Part shown: positions 12,652 to 24,130 of the stretch, one piece after another
Position numbering within the stretch: the stretch's first letter is position 1
How the letters are laid out: each line of letters opens with the position of its first letter
Assembly (NCBI RefSeq): GCF_008831285.2
Contig: NC_045139.1
Location: 15,854,354-15,918,353, forward strand
Length of the DNA stretch: 64,000 nt
Direction of reading: 5' to 3'
Origin: Nymphaea colorata
Taxonomy: Eukaryota > Streptophyta > Magnoliopsida > Nymphaeales > Nymphaeaceae
The notes under the pieces: generated by a model
What the model saw: the letters and a program-made list of their open reading frames with translations, nothing else
Told to the model about the DNA's origin: nothing
Database searches by the model: none
Program-made: the position numbers and the translations under genes

Positions 12652-14135
12652 AGGTAATGCCTGGCTGCTCCTGCTCTCCGCACTAGCATTGAACAAATAA
12701 CAATGCCTTAAAAAAGCAACAGTTGTTTGATTTGTTTGGACATGGTGTGTATGTGTAAGAGAGAGAGAGAGAGAGAGAGAGAAAGTTCACTTGTGTAGCT
12801 TATTGCTGCATAACCATTTAGCAGGGAAAATTTTTGCGGACGTTGTGACAGCAGAGCGACAGCTCGCAGTTTTGCGGATTATCCATTCCTTACCTGCCAA
12901 TTAACTGTGTTGTGCTGCACGGACTGAGATCCCTCCTATCAAATTGGCAAATCGTCCTGGGAAGCAGGCAACTTCCTTATCATCTCGCATTGCTGTGTGC
13001 TGGGCTAAGAGACAGAAGGCATTCATTATAATACAAATTCTAGGGGTGCTGGAAGGTGTAAAAGATATCGCTTGATTTTGTCTGAGCAGTCTTGGTTCTC
13101 CAAGTGCATTGATCGATGAAGGACCAGATACTAACTTGATCTTAGCCAAAAGGCCGAGAAAGGTATACATTAATCGATAATGAAGCTGCGGTGATTGTGA
13201 AGCCATCCGTTTTACATAATGTATTGTTGATTGCCTATCCCTTTGAGTGCAATTCTGTAGTTCAATCAATGCTCACAGTTTCTTCGCAGTCGCTGATGTG
13301 ATCCTCCCCCTCCTTCCCCCAGCCCACCAAAAAAAAAAAAAAACTTCTCTCTCCTCAGAAGCACTTACCTATGTTTTTTGGCAATTGTACCGAAGCAAGA
13401 GAGGGTAGGAAGTTGAAGAGTAACACTGGTAGGAGCCGGTCTCGAATTTCCATTTATATAATCACCATGTATTGAAGATTCTACGTTCATTTGGCAGAAC
13501 AAATTGGCAAATATTTAAAGGCCACCTTCTTATAAGAGAATGATAATGGGAAAAACATATTATATAAAGCCATCAGAATTGGAGGTTAAGAGTTTACTCA
13601 TGTTCAAGTGTTTACATCTCATGTTCTGTTTCGATCTTGTTAGAATTGATAATACGTGTGACCGCATGGCGAAGGCATCTTAAAAAACTGATGGTTGATA
13701 GGGAATCTCAACATACTACCTGCTTCATCGGTTTATCACCTTGAAATAAGCTACGGTGGATAAGGATCTTTGACATCGCCAGCTTGATCGTTGCAGCTCC
13801 TTGAGAGCGTTGGAAGCATAAACAGTGAATTCCGGCCACACATCTACTTTCGATCCTAAACCACACTGCCTGCCGGTACCACCAAAAGACAACCTACCCA
13901 GCAGCAATATAACGCTGTTAGCACTTAAAAATCGACCATGTAGATATCCATATCAATGGAGAGAAAGATTGCTTTCTTTTTCTTTTTCCCTTTCCACCGA
14001 ACAAAGTAATTGTCAGGTCACCTACAAGCGGAAGATATGAAGGGAACAAAAATTGCGGCCCTGCCACATGCAAGCAAAGCTGTGGTAGTTGATTTGCATA
14101 TACACAAGCTAGAGAGAGAGAAGGGAGCGTGTTAG
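12652..14135. other. Convergent intergenic region between EngB-type and HAD genes
   Basis: Both flanking genes end here (tail to tail), so most of the sequence is expected to be 3' untranslated and spacer. It contains a (GA)n microsatellite near 12761-12782, the U2 snRNA-like fragment (13120-13166), a poly-A run near 13330 and no supported coding sequence. Confidence 0.6.
13120..13166 (-). pseudogene. Truncated U2 snRNA-like sequence
   Basis: Read on the minus strand from 13166, the first 33 bases match the invariant 5' end of plant U2 snRNA as I know it (start ATACCTTTCTCGG, then CCTTTTGGCTAAGATCAAGT). The branch-site recognition segment GTAGTA has lost a base and reads TTAGTA. Similarity ends after about 45 nt; the stem-loop II, Sm site and 3' hairpins are not seen. 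No plant U-snRNA upstream element (RTCCCACATCG) is visible at the expected distance. It is most likely a truncated pseudogene rather than a functional spliceosomal RNA. Confidence 0.75.
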
Positions 14136-17100
14136 TTAGAAAACGGTATCAATCGTAAGTTTCCTTCTACGTGGAGCAATCTCTCCAATCTGTTTTTGCA
14201 AGTCCATAAATGCAGACCCCTTGTGAGCAAATAGTCTCCGAAGGTTTATTATTGAGAGCTCACTAAAGCTAGCAACAGCAAGGTCAGCTTGCACCAACTC
14301 ATATCTGTAACCAAGAACAGCAAGTTGTCAGGTCAACTTGTTTACCTCGTGTTTTGGAAAGGTGACTGAATCCTTGCAATGTGTGCATTCATGGAAGACG
14401 AGTCATTGAAATAAAGGAACTGAAGATGGCAGCAAAGGAGAGAAACTCACGCAGGGTGGGCACCAATTAGCGCGACTGCCATCATTGTACAGTTATGAGC
14501 AGCAGTTATCCCCCTGGGATCATCCTCAAACACAACACATTTGGATGGCTTCCGGTCCAGCTGCAAATGTCCAGACAAGAACAAAAGGAAGAGTAAAGTC
14601 CAAGCACATTGTTTCTTAAGATCGCATATCAAAGTAACACTTCATGAAAGATTCAAGCTCTTTCATCAGCCAAACCAGGCGATTCTTTTTAGTGAATAGG
14701 CAACGGTGATGAATCTTGTGATCGGAGAATAGGCAAAACATCTACAGCTGTCAATTTCAAGGGTCATAAGGAACACATTCATCACACAGGATGTGAGGAG
14801 GCGCTATAAGTGTGTCATTTCTCAAAACCTCCTTTTACGTTGTCCTAGAAGGCTCCTCTATATTATCCTAGAGAAAAATGGAAAGAGAGAGAGTAGTCCA
14901 TTTTAAACCTTGACAGCAGCGGACAGGAATCTATGAGCGATAGAATCCATTCCATCCTCTTCAGTTACCATAGCCTGCTTGCAGAAACGAGATACCTGAT
15001 TTTAGTCCATGGGACATTGGAACCTAAACGGAATATTTTAAGTTAGGCATCAGACCTGGAAGTATTTTTGAAGACCCATCCTTTTAAGGGCTGCAATCAA
15101 AGTCGTACGGTCCAAACGTGATGTCACAGCACATGGGATCCCAACTGTGTAAAGCGCATCTAACCATTCCTTCACTCCTTCCATAGGTGCTTTTAGCTGA
15201 GAAAATGCACATACCATCCAGGTCAAGTGAGAAAAACAAAAAAAAAATGAGAACAGGAACAGTTTATGTAACTTACATTTTGGAGGTTCTCAAAGTATAG
15301 CTCTGACAACCGTAACTTTAACCTTTCCAGTTGCTCATCACCATCCACCCAGTGCAAAACCTGTCATATGTCCAAAGCATTAAGCCACGCAAGTATGTGA
15401 TTCCACAAGGAAAAGTGTAAAACAGGAATATTGCAGGCTGATGGAAGAAAAATAAGCTTGCAACCTCCTTTCTCTTTGTGCATATTTTTGCACGTTAAAA
15501 TTATTCACTATTGAATTGAAGATGGGGCTCATAGGCTAGCAGATTGTATTAATCTTACACATTGTTCACTTTGAAATGAAAAGAACTATGTTTGGTTTCT
15601 TGATCATGTGAATTGGAGTTGAAACTCATTCAAAATTTTCAGGTTCCTAAATGCATAGGAGCACCGGTTTTGCATTTTGTTCATATATTAGTACATTTGG
15701 AAAGATTAGCTAATGAATGATACAAATCCACCACAGGAACTAGCTAATGAAGTGAAGATGATCTGTTTTATACCCACATATAGACTAGAAAAAGGGTGTT
15801 CAGCAATTTATAGAGCATGTTGAGTTCCATAAGAGGACACATCATTTTGGGATAATATCTGAGAGTTTAGTACATGTGTGGGTTTGTGTGTGTGTGTGTG
15901 TGTGAAAAAGAGAGAGAGAGAGAGAGAGAATTCAAAGAGATATTTCAAAAATTGAACTGTTATTTAAACTCATTTCAAGGAAAAGAAAACGACAGGATCA
16001 GCAATAGGAGGTTCAAAATCTGATTACACAAGTACACAACAAATAATGCCATGAAAGTGTTGAGATTGCATTTCCAGGAAGATAAAGGAAACTCATCAAA
16101 TGCAATGGAAAAAATGCAAACTAGTAGCATAATTGGGTGACAGTGCCAACTCTATCAGTGAAGGAATGAAAAATAAATGGTAAAGGAATGAATAACAAAT
16201 AATACTTTTACCAAAGCACTCACTAAGCAGGCTTCACAAATAAAACAAAATCCAAGCTTGCAAGTAGAATAATAATAAACCATATTGATTCAGAGATTTT
16301 AGATTGAAAACCTTAGTAAGAACATGATCTGCACCAGCATATGTCAATGATCGGCGGATGTTATTATCCTCAGGAATGTGCTTTCCTGTCAGCACAGCCA
16401 ATTACCAAAAACAGCAGTTAAGAAAAGCCCAAATAACAAAATTGCAAATGAAAATACTTTAAGTGCTGAATCAGAATGAGTAAATAGCGGAGGAAGTGAG
16501 GAACCCCATGCTAAAAATTAGCTGATATGCTTTATAAGGATGAAAACTTTTTTAACAAACTGAAAGCAATGATGATCTAAGAAGAATAGCCTGAGAAGTA
16601 AGAGTATGATCAGTTTTGAAAAGTCAATCTGTTCATGAGAGGCAAAATAATCCTTGTATATGGGGTCTCACAAGGAACAGTTAAGTTTCATGCATTCTTG
16701 TCTCTACAGCATAACAAGGTACAACAGAAACCAATCCAATGAAGACATGATTTTCATCTGAGACTAGCTCATGGCACCAAGCTTTCTCTTCTCCAGTGAG
16801 TTGCAGCCAGTGGGTCATGGCATCTTCATTTTATAAAAGGCAAACCAGATCTCAGGGTACAATTTACATGCATCTTTTTGCTCTGAACTTCTTAATCTGT
16901 CTACTCCATTGCTTCCAAAGCTTTTCCTAATCCCTTTAGGTTTTGAAACTTCCTATTCTGTCTTCTGGTCTTCACAAAGTCTCCAATCCTTTCATGTTTC
17001 CTTCCGTTCTTCCTTCCCTCCCTGTCTTACCTCCTTTCCTTTCTTCGGTCTTTTACTTAATAAATGATGTCATTGCATGAAAAGGGAATACTTTTGCTTC

Positions 17101-20100
17101 CACCTCTCACATGAATTTGTGGTTGATCCATAAGACTAGTTTAACAGAAAAGAAACCAAAAATATTCATAGAGCTCATGGTTTATAAGGCGAACTCCAAT
17201 TTAAAAATGGTTTATCAAGCAGAAGTGCTCCAATTGAAAAAATTGAATCAGTTTAACTAAGAAAGTAAATCTTTCCATCCAAAATGCTTGTTAAAAACTT
17301 TCAGAGCATCCCTGAAATGACAGACAAGATGTGATATCAACCGTTCTCCAAAAAAGAATGTTTAACTGTTATCCAGTTTCATATGAAATGAGCACTGAAT
17401 ATGTAATGAAGATTCAAATTTTCACCAGTCAGAATATGATAATTCCACACCACTGCAAATTCTCACCTTCTTCAAGTCCTAACTGGTACCATGCATCAAG
17501 TTTCAGTGCCCGAGTATCAGCCTGACATGCACAAATAATGTCAAAAAAGTCAAACCATAACAAGATAAAAGTGTAAATCAATCTAACGGATAAAAGAACT
17601 GAAGCCTGAAGGCTTTAAAACTACTTGAAATCAACAGATATGAATCTAATCCAGAAGATACAGATACCAAATGCAACTATAAGAAAGCATTAAAGGGATA
17701 AATCCCAGAGAAAAAAAAAATGCATGGCAAGATTCATGTGAAAGCGAGAGACTGATATGACTCCAAGCCTGTGGAGCATATGGTCATCACCTAACAGGTC
17801 GGATTGTTCTACAATATCATGTTACAAGAACAAGACTCCTCTCTTACAAGAACTCTAGGATCTGAACATAAAAGTGCTCAATCAGTCAACTTGTCTAAGC
17901 ATACCTAGACACCAACAATTACAACCCCTAGACCCTTGATGCTGTTATTGGTCAAGAGCCGAAACCCACCACCTCACAGGTGTAGGGTCCTAATAGCTTA
18001 TTGGACTTCACGAGAAATAGTAAAGTTTAATAAGGATTAAGGTAACTTCTCAAATATCTCAGTCAAAGAATTGATTAACATACACAGGAGAAAAAAAAGG
18101 AAGAGAAAAAAAATCATACTAAATATGGAAACAGATAAGGAAGAAGAAAAAATAACTATAGGCACATGGAATTACCAAAAAACCCATAAGAGAAAGAAAT
18201 TGCCTGGAAATGTCAAATAAATAAATCTACAAAAATTTTAGCTCCACACAAATTAGAAAAGTCAGGAAAGTACTTTAGTAAAACCTTTCATTATTTCATG
18301 TATTCCATTGAAAACCATATGAAACACAGGAACAAGTCATTGCTGATTAAAGATTCATCAATACCAGATACACAATATGCAAGCTACTTGCATTTTTATG
18401 TCCACCTGGTGAGTACAGCCATGCAGAAGGATAGGAAGACAATTCACAAAAGAAGTACCAGAACATTGTCCCATGTAAAGATAAGCCCAAAGGCTTCATC
18501 AGGCTTCATAGCATATCTTATTCGTTGAAGAGCACTTTCTTGCATCCTATCATTTAAGAAATCCTGAAAAACAAGAAAAAGGAAAGGCCAATTAAATGGG
18601 AAAGTTTTTATCACCACACGAGTTGCCTTGCAAGTAAATAGCACTTACCACATCGACCTTTAGAGGACCCTCTGGCCTAAATGTCTCAAAACCCTCACCA
18701 TATTCAGCACCAATTGCCTGAAACATCCCATGGATCAAGTCATCATTTTGGCCCTAATACCAGGTACATGACATATCTTATGAAGCATAATAAATATTTG
18801 CATCCACACATCCTCAACATAAGAATAAGATTACAACAGCAAAGGCTTCTATTTTTTTTCGTTTCGTACATCTATTCGAGCCTAAAAGCAACAAATCAAA
18901 CTTAATGACCTCCGAAGGTGTGTAATATTTTAGAAGCAAGAATTATACAACCCACAAAACGTTAGAACCTCTGACTAGAATATGAACCGAAACAAAATAT
19001 TCCTTTAACAACAATCCCTCATGCATATTTTGAGGCTTCAAGAAACTGAACTTATAAAGGGATCCATGTTTTAATCTTAGTTTGGTGCCTAATAAAACTT
19101 AAGGATTGGCATGTCGTAAAAGTTAAAGGATTGGAATGCATGCAAGCTTTCTTCTAGCGGACTGAACTGCTACGACCCAAGTACAGCTGGTCACGTCAAT
19201 CTAACATCTAGCATTTACCCCATTTTCCTTCATAATCCGCTGAAACTAGTTAAGAAATAGATGATTGACTCAGTCTCTGCAAGACGTAGGCCAAACTGCC
19301 CAGTTAAATATCGAGATGTACATAAAAAATTCAACCATTTGAAGGACCAACAAGAGATCTTAAGTCAACGTTACTAAAGCCAGGCACGGGCAAGGCGCAT
19401 GTAAAACACCATTCTCCATGAAGAAACAACAGCACTAGTTGTTAACCATCATGAAACCGCATCTGTTTCAGATAGCTGCTGAAAACGACTATACCAAATT
19501 AACGGGCTATCCTCTAGACTTTTCGTCATTGCATTTGGTACTTTAGCTTGCCGATATGCAACTCTTATCCGAGAAACAAGTTCCAAATACCGGACACAAT
19601 CGGAGTGTGGCCGCAATCAGAAGCAACCAGATAGATTACCGAATTCAGATGCACAATCATATTAATTAAAAGAGAAATTATGACTGAAGGAGGTACAGAC
19701 AAAAACTACTCAGACCTAACTAGGTGGGTATTTTTAACATCACTAGGTTGAAGAAACTCTTACATCCAACACACATGGCTAGGCAATGGGAGGACCTTTT
19801 CCGCTTCCAAAGCAGAAAGATTTCGGGATTTTCAACCAACGACTAGAAAATGGAGAAGAAATTCATCATAGAGAGCAGAAGAAACAAAGAAATCGATTTA
19901 GAGAGGAAACAGGGAGGATAACAGTTACAAGAAAAGGAAAATCACGGGTACCTCCTCCATGAAGACCTTAAGAGCAGTCGACTTCGAGAAACCACGGCTG
20001 CCTCCGCCCTGTTCATCGAAACCAAATGCCTTGCATACGACCAAACATCTCCCCGACTCGATCCTCTTCCATCTCTGCGTCACCAAACACCAAAAAAGAA

Positions 20101-20273
20101 ACACGACCATAGTCAGAAAGAAGGGAGAGGAAGGAAACACAAACTGATTCCACTGGAGAAGGAGAGAAACTGACGGGAAATCCCAATCCGGTAGAGGGCG
20201 GATGCGCAAGCCTGCACAATAGCCGCTCGGGCCTGAGAGGAAGGAAGGAAGAGCACCTCAGAGGGCAATCCAT
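14136..20273 (-). CDS. Plastid-type HAD-superfamily protein (CbbY/PyrP2-like) lacking the canonical nucleophile
   Basis: Eleven coding exons: 20273-20175, 20074-19952, 18717-18649, 18563-18459, 17521-17467, 16385-16312, 15360-15277, 15196-15056, 14974-14909, 14560-14451, 14304-14136; the phases close to 364 residues. The N terminus (about 1-55) is Ser/Arg/Leu-rich and acid-poor, like a chloroplast transit peptide. The HAD core starts near 122. Motif I reads FTWDNVLAD (126-134): Thr127 sits where the phospho-accepting Asp belongs, while the second Asp (129) is kept. Motif II (CAVTS, 225-229), motif III Lys (KPS, 276-278) and motif IV (EDD, 284-286) are present. It resembles the plant subgroup of At3g10970 and more distantly the riboflavin-pathway phosphatase PyrP2 (At4g11570); these assignments are from memory. 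Substrate and activity cannot be inferred. The C terminus ends in RRKLTIDTVF. Introns of 0.9-1.2 kb (for example 15361-16311) contain (GT)n(GA)n near 15890-15928. Confidence 0.9.
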
Positions 20274-20320
20274 AGACGTCGTTGCCAAGAAGAAGAGAAA
20301 GAGCAAATGACAAGGAAAAG

Positions 20321-20328
20321 TATTTATA
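20321..20328 (-). promoter_or_regulatory. Probable TATA box of the HAD gene
   Basis: The minus strand reads TATAAATA, about 50 bp upstream of the start codon at 20273. With usual TATA-to-start spacing the leader would be only about 20 nt. This supports 20273 as the first ATG in the transcript, since an upstream ATG at 20333 in another frame would lie before the TATA box. Confidence 0.5.
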
Positions 20329-21290
20329 GACAAGCACGCGCGTCATTAATCAGAACTATTGACAAACATCAGAGGTTTGCAAGACAAGCCGACTAGCGAA
20401 GCCGCTGACGGTTCAGGATCGTCTCGGTGAAAGTTCGGATGAGTTAAACAAATTTCGGCAATTCATCGACTCGGCTCGATCTTATCTGCCAGTTTAGCTA
20501 ATAACTAATAAAAACAACGGTGTTGAATATTTTGTGGCATGTCTGCTGCATGCAGGCCTAGTTTTCGGATGATTTGCTTTTGCATAAAAAAATCTAAACT
20601 AATTTGATATGATAAGTTTGGAGTTTAACACCTTGATTAATTTTTCTACACATAAAAGAATGTCATCTACCTGGTGGAGTGGACAAGAAAGCCAAGCCCC
20701 CGGGATTATCACAAAGGTTTTCAAACATACTGATTTCATCTAAACCAGAGGAATCGTAATATCATCTGAATCTTAAAGTTGAGAGTCCACCAATTGACAA
20801 CAGATGGACCTACTAGAGTTTTAACTTCATGAAAAGGATCTTATGCATGTGAGGAAGGATCCTATCAGGCTCCCCAAATATTCGCACCTTCACGACTCCC
20901 TTTCTCTCTCTCTATCCACTTCCTCCTTCCTTCATGTCACACTCCAACTTCCCGCCTCCAAAACCACAGTGAAGTGGGCAGGTCCTTCTCAACAATCGAT
21001 CGCCTCATGAATATGAATGGTGTGGCTCTCCCATTTTCACTGCCATCTTTGGTCGTGGCTGTGGTGCTACAGTGGTAGTGATGTCTCCTTCCATGGCCCA
21101 CCTGATTTGATTCTCCGCCATTCCTTTCTTTTTCGCTTATTCGTTCTTCTACAGAATTCTCTCCACAAATATAAACGACAACCCAATGGAAAATAAGAAT
21201 AGATCCTCAATCCTCATGGACACTTGTTAATTTGGTGTGATTGTTTCCCCTCTCCACCGATCTAGCATGAGCATCAAGAAGTGTGGGAAG

Positions 21291-21471
21291 CAGTGGCGGA
21301 GTTATGTGGGGGCTGATGTGAACCACTGCTCTCACCAGCCCATCAAAAGTTTCATTAGAGTAATTGAAAATTACATTATAATGACTTAAAAAAACTATAT
21401 GGAGCGCCCATATCAGACTGGAGCAGATGACTCGAGTGCCTATCAATCAAAAAATCTTTGCTCCGCCACTG
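21291..21471. mobile_element. MITE-like element with CAGTGGCGGAG terminal inverted repeats
   Basis: The left end CAGTGGCGGAG (21291-21301) is exactly mirrored by CTCCGCCACTG (21461-21471), giving a 181-bp element with 11-bp perfect inverted ends and no coding capacity. Flanking 8-mers (gtgggaag and ttggccag) match at only 5 of 8 positions, so a target duplication is unconvincing. CAG..GGCGGAG ends are typical of non-autonomous hAT-like elements in plants. Related internal sequence ('accagcccatcaaaa') appears near 34400. Confidence 0.65.
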
Positions 21472-23972
21472 TTGGCCAGTCTGGTAAATCCAGTGGTAGA
21501 GCTAAAAATCTAAATCAAGATCGTTGTGGTTGTGCAACTGCAATTGAAGAAAGATAAAGCACATGGCAGAGCCAAAAACTTTGGGTAGAGATCACCAATA
21601 TGCATAAATGATTGAATCACAAGAGTCATTAATATGAAAATAAAAACTATTTGTGAGGCCGCAACAACCCACACCTACCCTTATGTGGCTCTGCCCCGAA
21701 GTAGCACTAAATTTTAGATGGTCAAGTATTGTTATTTTGCTTATATTTCGAATTTTTTTACTAACAAAAGTGAGTCAGCACTGCTAAGACATATTAGTAT
21801 AATATTATGAAAAAAAAAAAAATCAATGGACAAAATGGTAATGTCTAGTTCTAATTCCAACAAGAGGAGTGTTTCATCTTAATGCCAGAGACTAAGTCAC
21901 AAGAGTGAGCCTAATAAAAAAAACGTATCATCATTCTTTCCATGTGATGGCACTAACCAAGTCAGAAATTTTGGTTGGTGGGAGCACTAGTTCAATAACT
22001 TAAAGGGCACCTATATATATAAACAACCAAACATATGAAATTATTAACATAAAAATGTAAACTTTGTGAGGCTGCTGTGGTCAATTTTAAGGTCTCAGCA
22101 ATAAAATAGAGTTGGATTCGTGCAAACAACCAAATTGCATTTAATGTTGCTCCATCAGAAGCGTTGTTTTTTAATATCTAAATAGAAAAGCAAGTGTGAT
22201 TCAGATGGTTGTTCATGTTGAGGAAAGGAGAAACGTCTCCAATCTTTCTTTTCTTTGAATTGCAACTTTACTACTTCGGTCAGTGACCAGAAACTCGAAT
22301 CTTAAAAAAAATTCATTTAAGAAATCAGATCATATTCAAATTTAAGAAATGATATCAAATTGGACTCAAAATGAAATCGGGTTATCAATCGTTCTATGAT
22401 CCGACAATACGCATTTATATGGCAGTTAAATTTTACTATATCTGACAGTCATGCATTTTGAAAGTTGTTTACTAACATATCATTATGTAGTTCATATTCA
22501 AGTGTGAGTTCAAAACTCGGATTCTCAAATTCAAAGTTACATTCAGATATTATATAGTCTTTTGTCATCTGCTTTTGAATTTGAACATGTGAAAATCCAA
22601 TAAATTGGATATAGTAAAGAGTAGATCCTATTCAAATCGCATCTGTTGGCATCTCAATGTATGTTTGTTGCTTCTTCAAAAGGTAGGCTTTTCTTGTAAA
22701 ATTTTCTTAAAATCCCCTTCACACCTTTCCCTAAAAGGCCATTACCTACATATTCATTGTAATATCTTTCAGAGAATTGCCTTCTGGTTCTCCCTTTACA
22801 TGTTCCTTTCTTTCTTCAATTATGTGCTAATATGCAACATCTTTACGAATCAATATCTCGCAGTTAATTCCCTTCAAATGCATGGTGAGTGCCTCTCAGT
22901 TGATGAATTTAGATACGCATTAAAAATCAATGCATTGAGCTTCCAACTGTGATAAAAGCCTTGAATTTTGACCAACACAAAACATGCAATATCCCCAGCA
23001 AACAAAATTTCATCAATAGTAAAGTTTAATAAAAAAAACGAAAAAAAACAGACAATTGAAGTGCCATCCCTAATAGCTAGGAGTTAACAATGAACTTGGG
23101 CAATGACTAGCAAATTAAAAGGGAGATTCTATGCTAGCAAATTTCATTTGTCTGCAGAGATATTAAAATATATACATACGTAAATATGAAAACTGTAAGC
23201 ATATAGGCTGGCGTGGACAGTTGCCATGCCAGCAACAAAATTGTTATTTATTTTTACATATTTTTATGCAGATTTCTTACAATTAGTCACTTATTTATAT
23301 ATGTTGCCTCTCTTCGAAAATGAAAATTTTTATAAAAGTGTTCCATAACAAAAAATTTTTAGCTCTGCCACTCACTTTATGCACCATTATGGAGATGAAG
23401 TATAAGTTGGCACATCAGCAAAGAGGACAACTCAACTATTAGTTTTGGGAAAGCGGGTAGGAGGATTTCATCCCATCTGTTTACCTACCTTCTACACTGC
23501 ACTATGCTGAATAGTTGCTTCAAAACAATTATTTATTTCACTAAAATCAGGACCAATTAGATCGGGAAAATACTATTCATATTAATTAGAAACTGTTTTG
23601 AATGTTGTGAATATTTAAAACAAGATCAAACATAAAAATCTGCATAAAGTCTAATTCCTAAGCACCCACGTTTTTAAAGAATGAGGACTGATTTATAGTT
23701 CATTTAATCAATTTAATTGTGGTTCACAAAGTGTTCTATGGAACAATTTTTTAAGCCAAGTACAATATTAATATTAGCTTAAAATAATTTCACATATGAG
23801 ACATTATAAAGTCTTTATATTTATTCCCATTTTGCATATTCGATCAACTCGTCATACTGCTACTTACCAATCAAGTAACTTGCATTTACTTTTCCTCTTT
23901 GGCTGCCAAGATGATATCCAAGTTGTTTGTGTTTGTCCGAACCAGAACCGGGATTGGCCAATAGCCATCGAT

Positions 23973-23978
23973 CACGTG
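23973..23978. promoter_or_regulatory. G-box (CACGTG) in the HEME2 promoter
   Basis: A perfect CACGTG lies about 155 bp upstream of the HEME2 start codon, with a CCAAT sequence (ggccaat, about 23957) just before it and a GATAAC..TTATC palindrome near 24071. G-boxes are bound by bZIP (HY5) and bHLH (PIF) factors that control light-responsive tetrapyrrole genes. A role here is inference from position and gene type. Confidence 0.5.
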
Positions 23979-24130
23979 AGGAGAGAAAACATGACCCCAC
24001 CGGCTCTGCGTCAAAATCCAGGAGGGAGGGAACTGGGAGGGAGAGAGGGAGCGCGAGTCCGGCATTGAGAAGATAACATTATCCATAGCCCATATTCTCT
24101 CTCTCTCTCTCTCTCTCTGCTTGGATCGCG

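Larger units (their letters stand above)
20329..24130. other. Intergenic region, divergent promoters of HAD and HEME2 genes, decayed elements
   Basis: No gene is supported in this 3.8-kb spacer. It contains a short MITE-like element with inverted ends (21291-21471), related degenerate sequence near 21550-22080, AT-rich tracts with recurring 'aaattcaaatttaag' phrases near 22280-22600 typical of decayed plant elements, and the HEME2 promoter at the right end. Confidence 0.6.

Noticed and set aside
20013-20333. Longer minus-strand frame starting at 20333, upstream of the HAD start
   Set aside because: It reads through intron 1, and its extra ATG lies upstream of the probable TATA box; the spliced reading from 20273 gives the family sequence.
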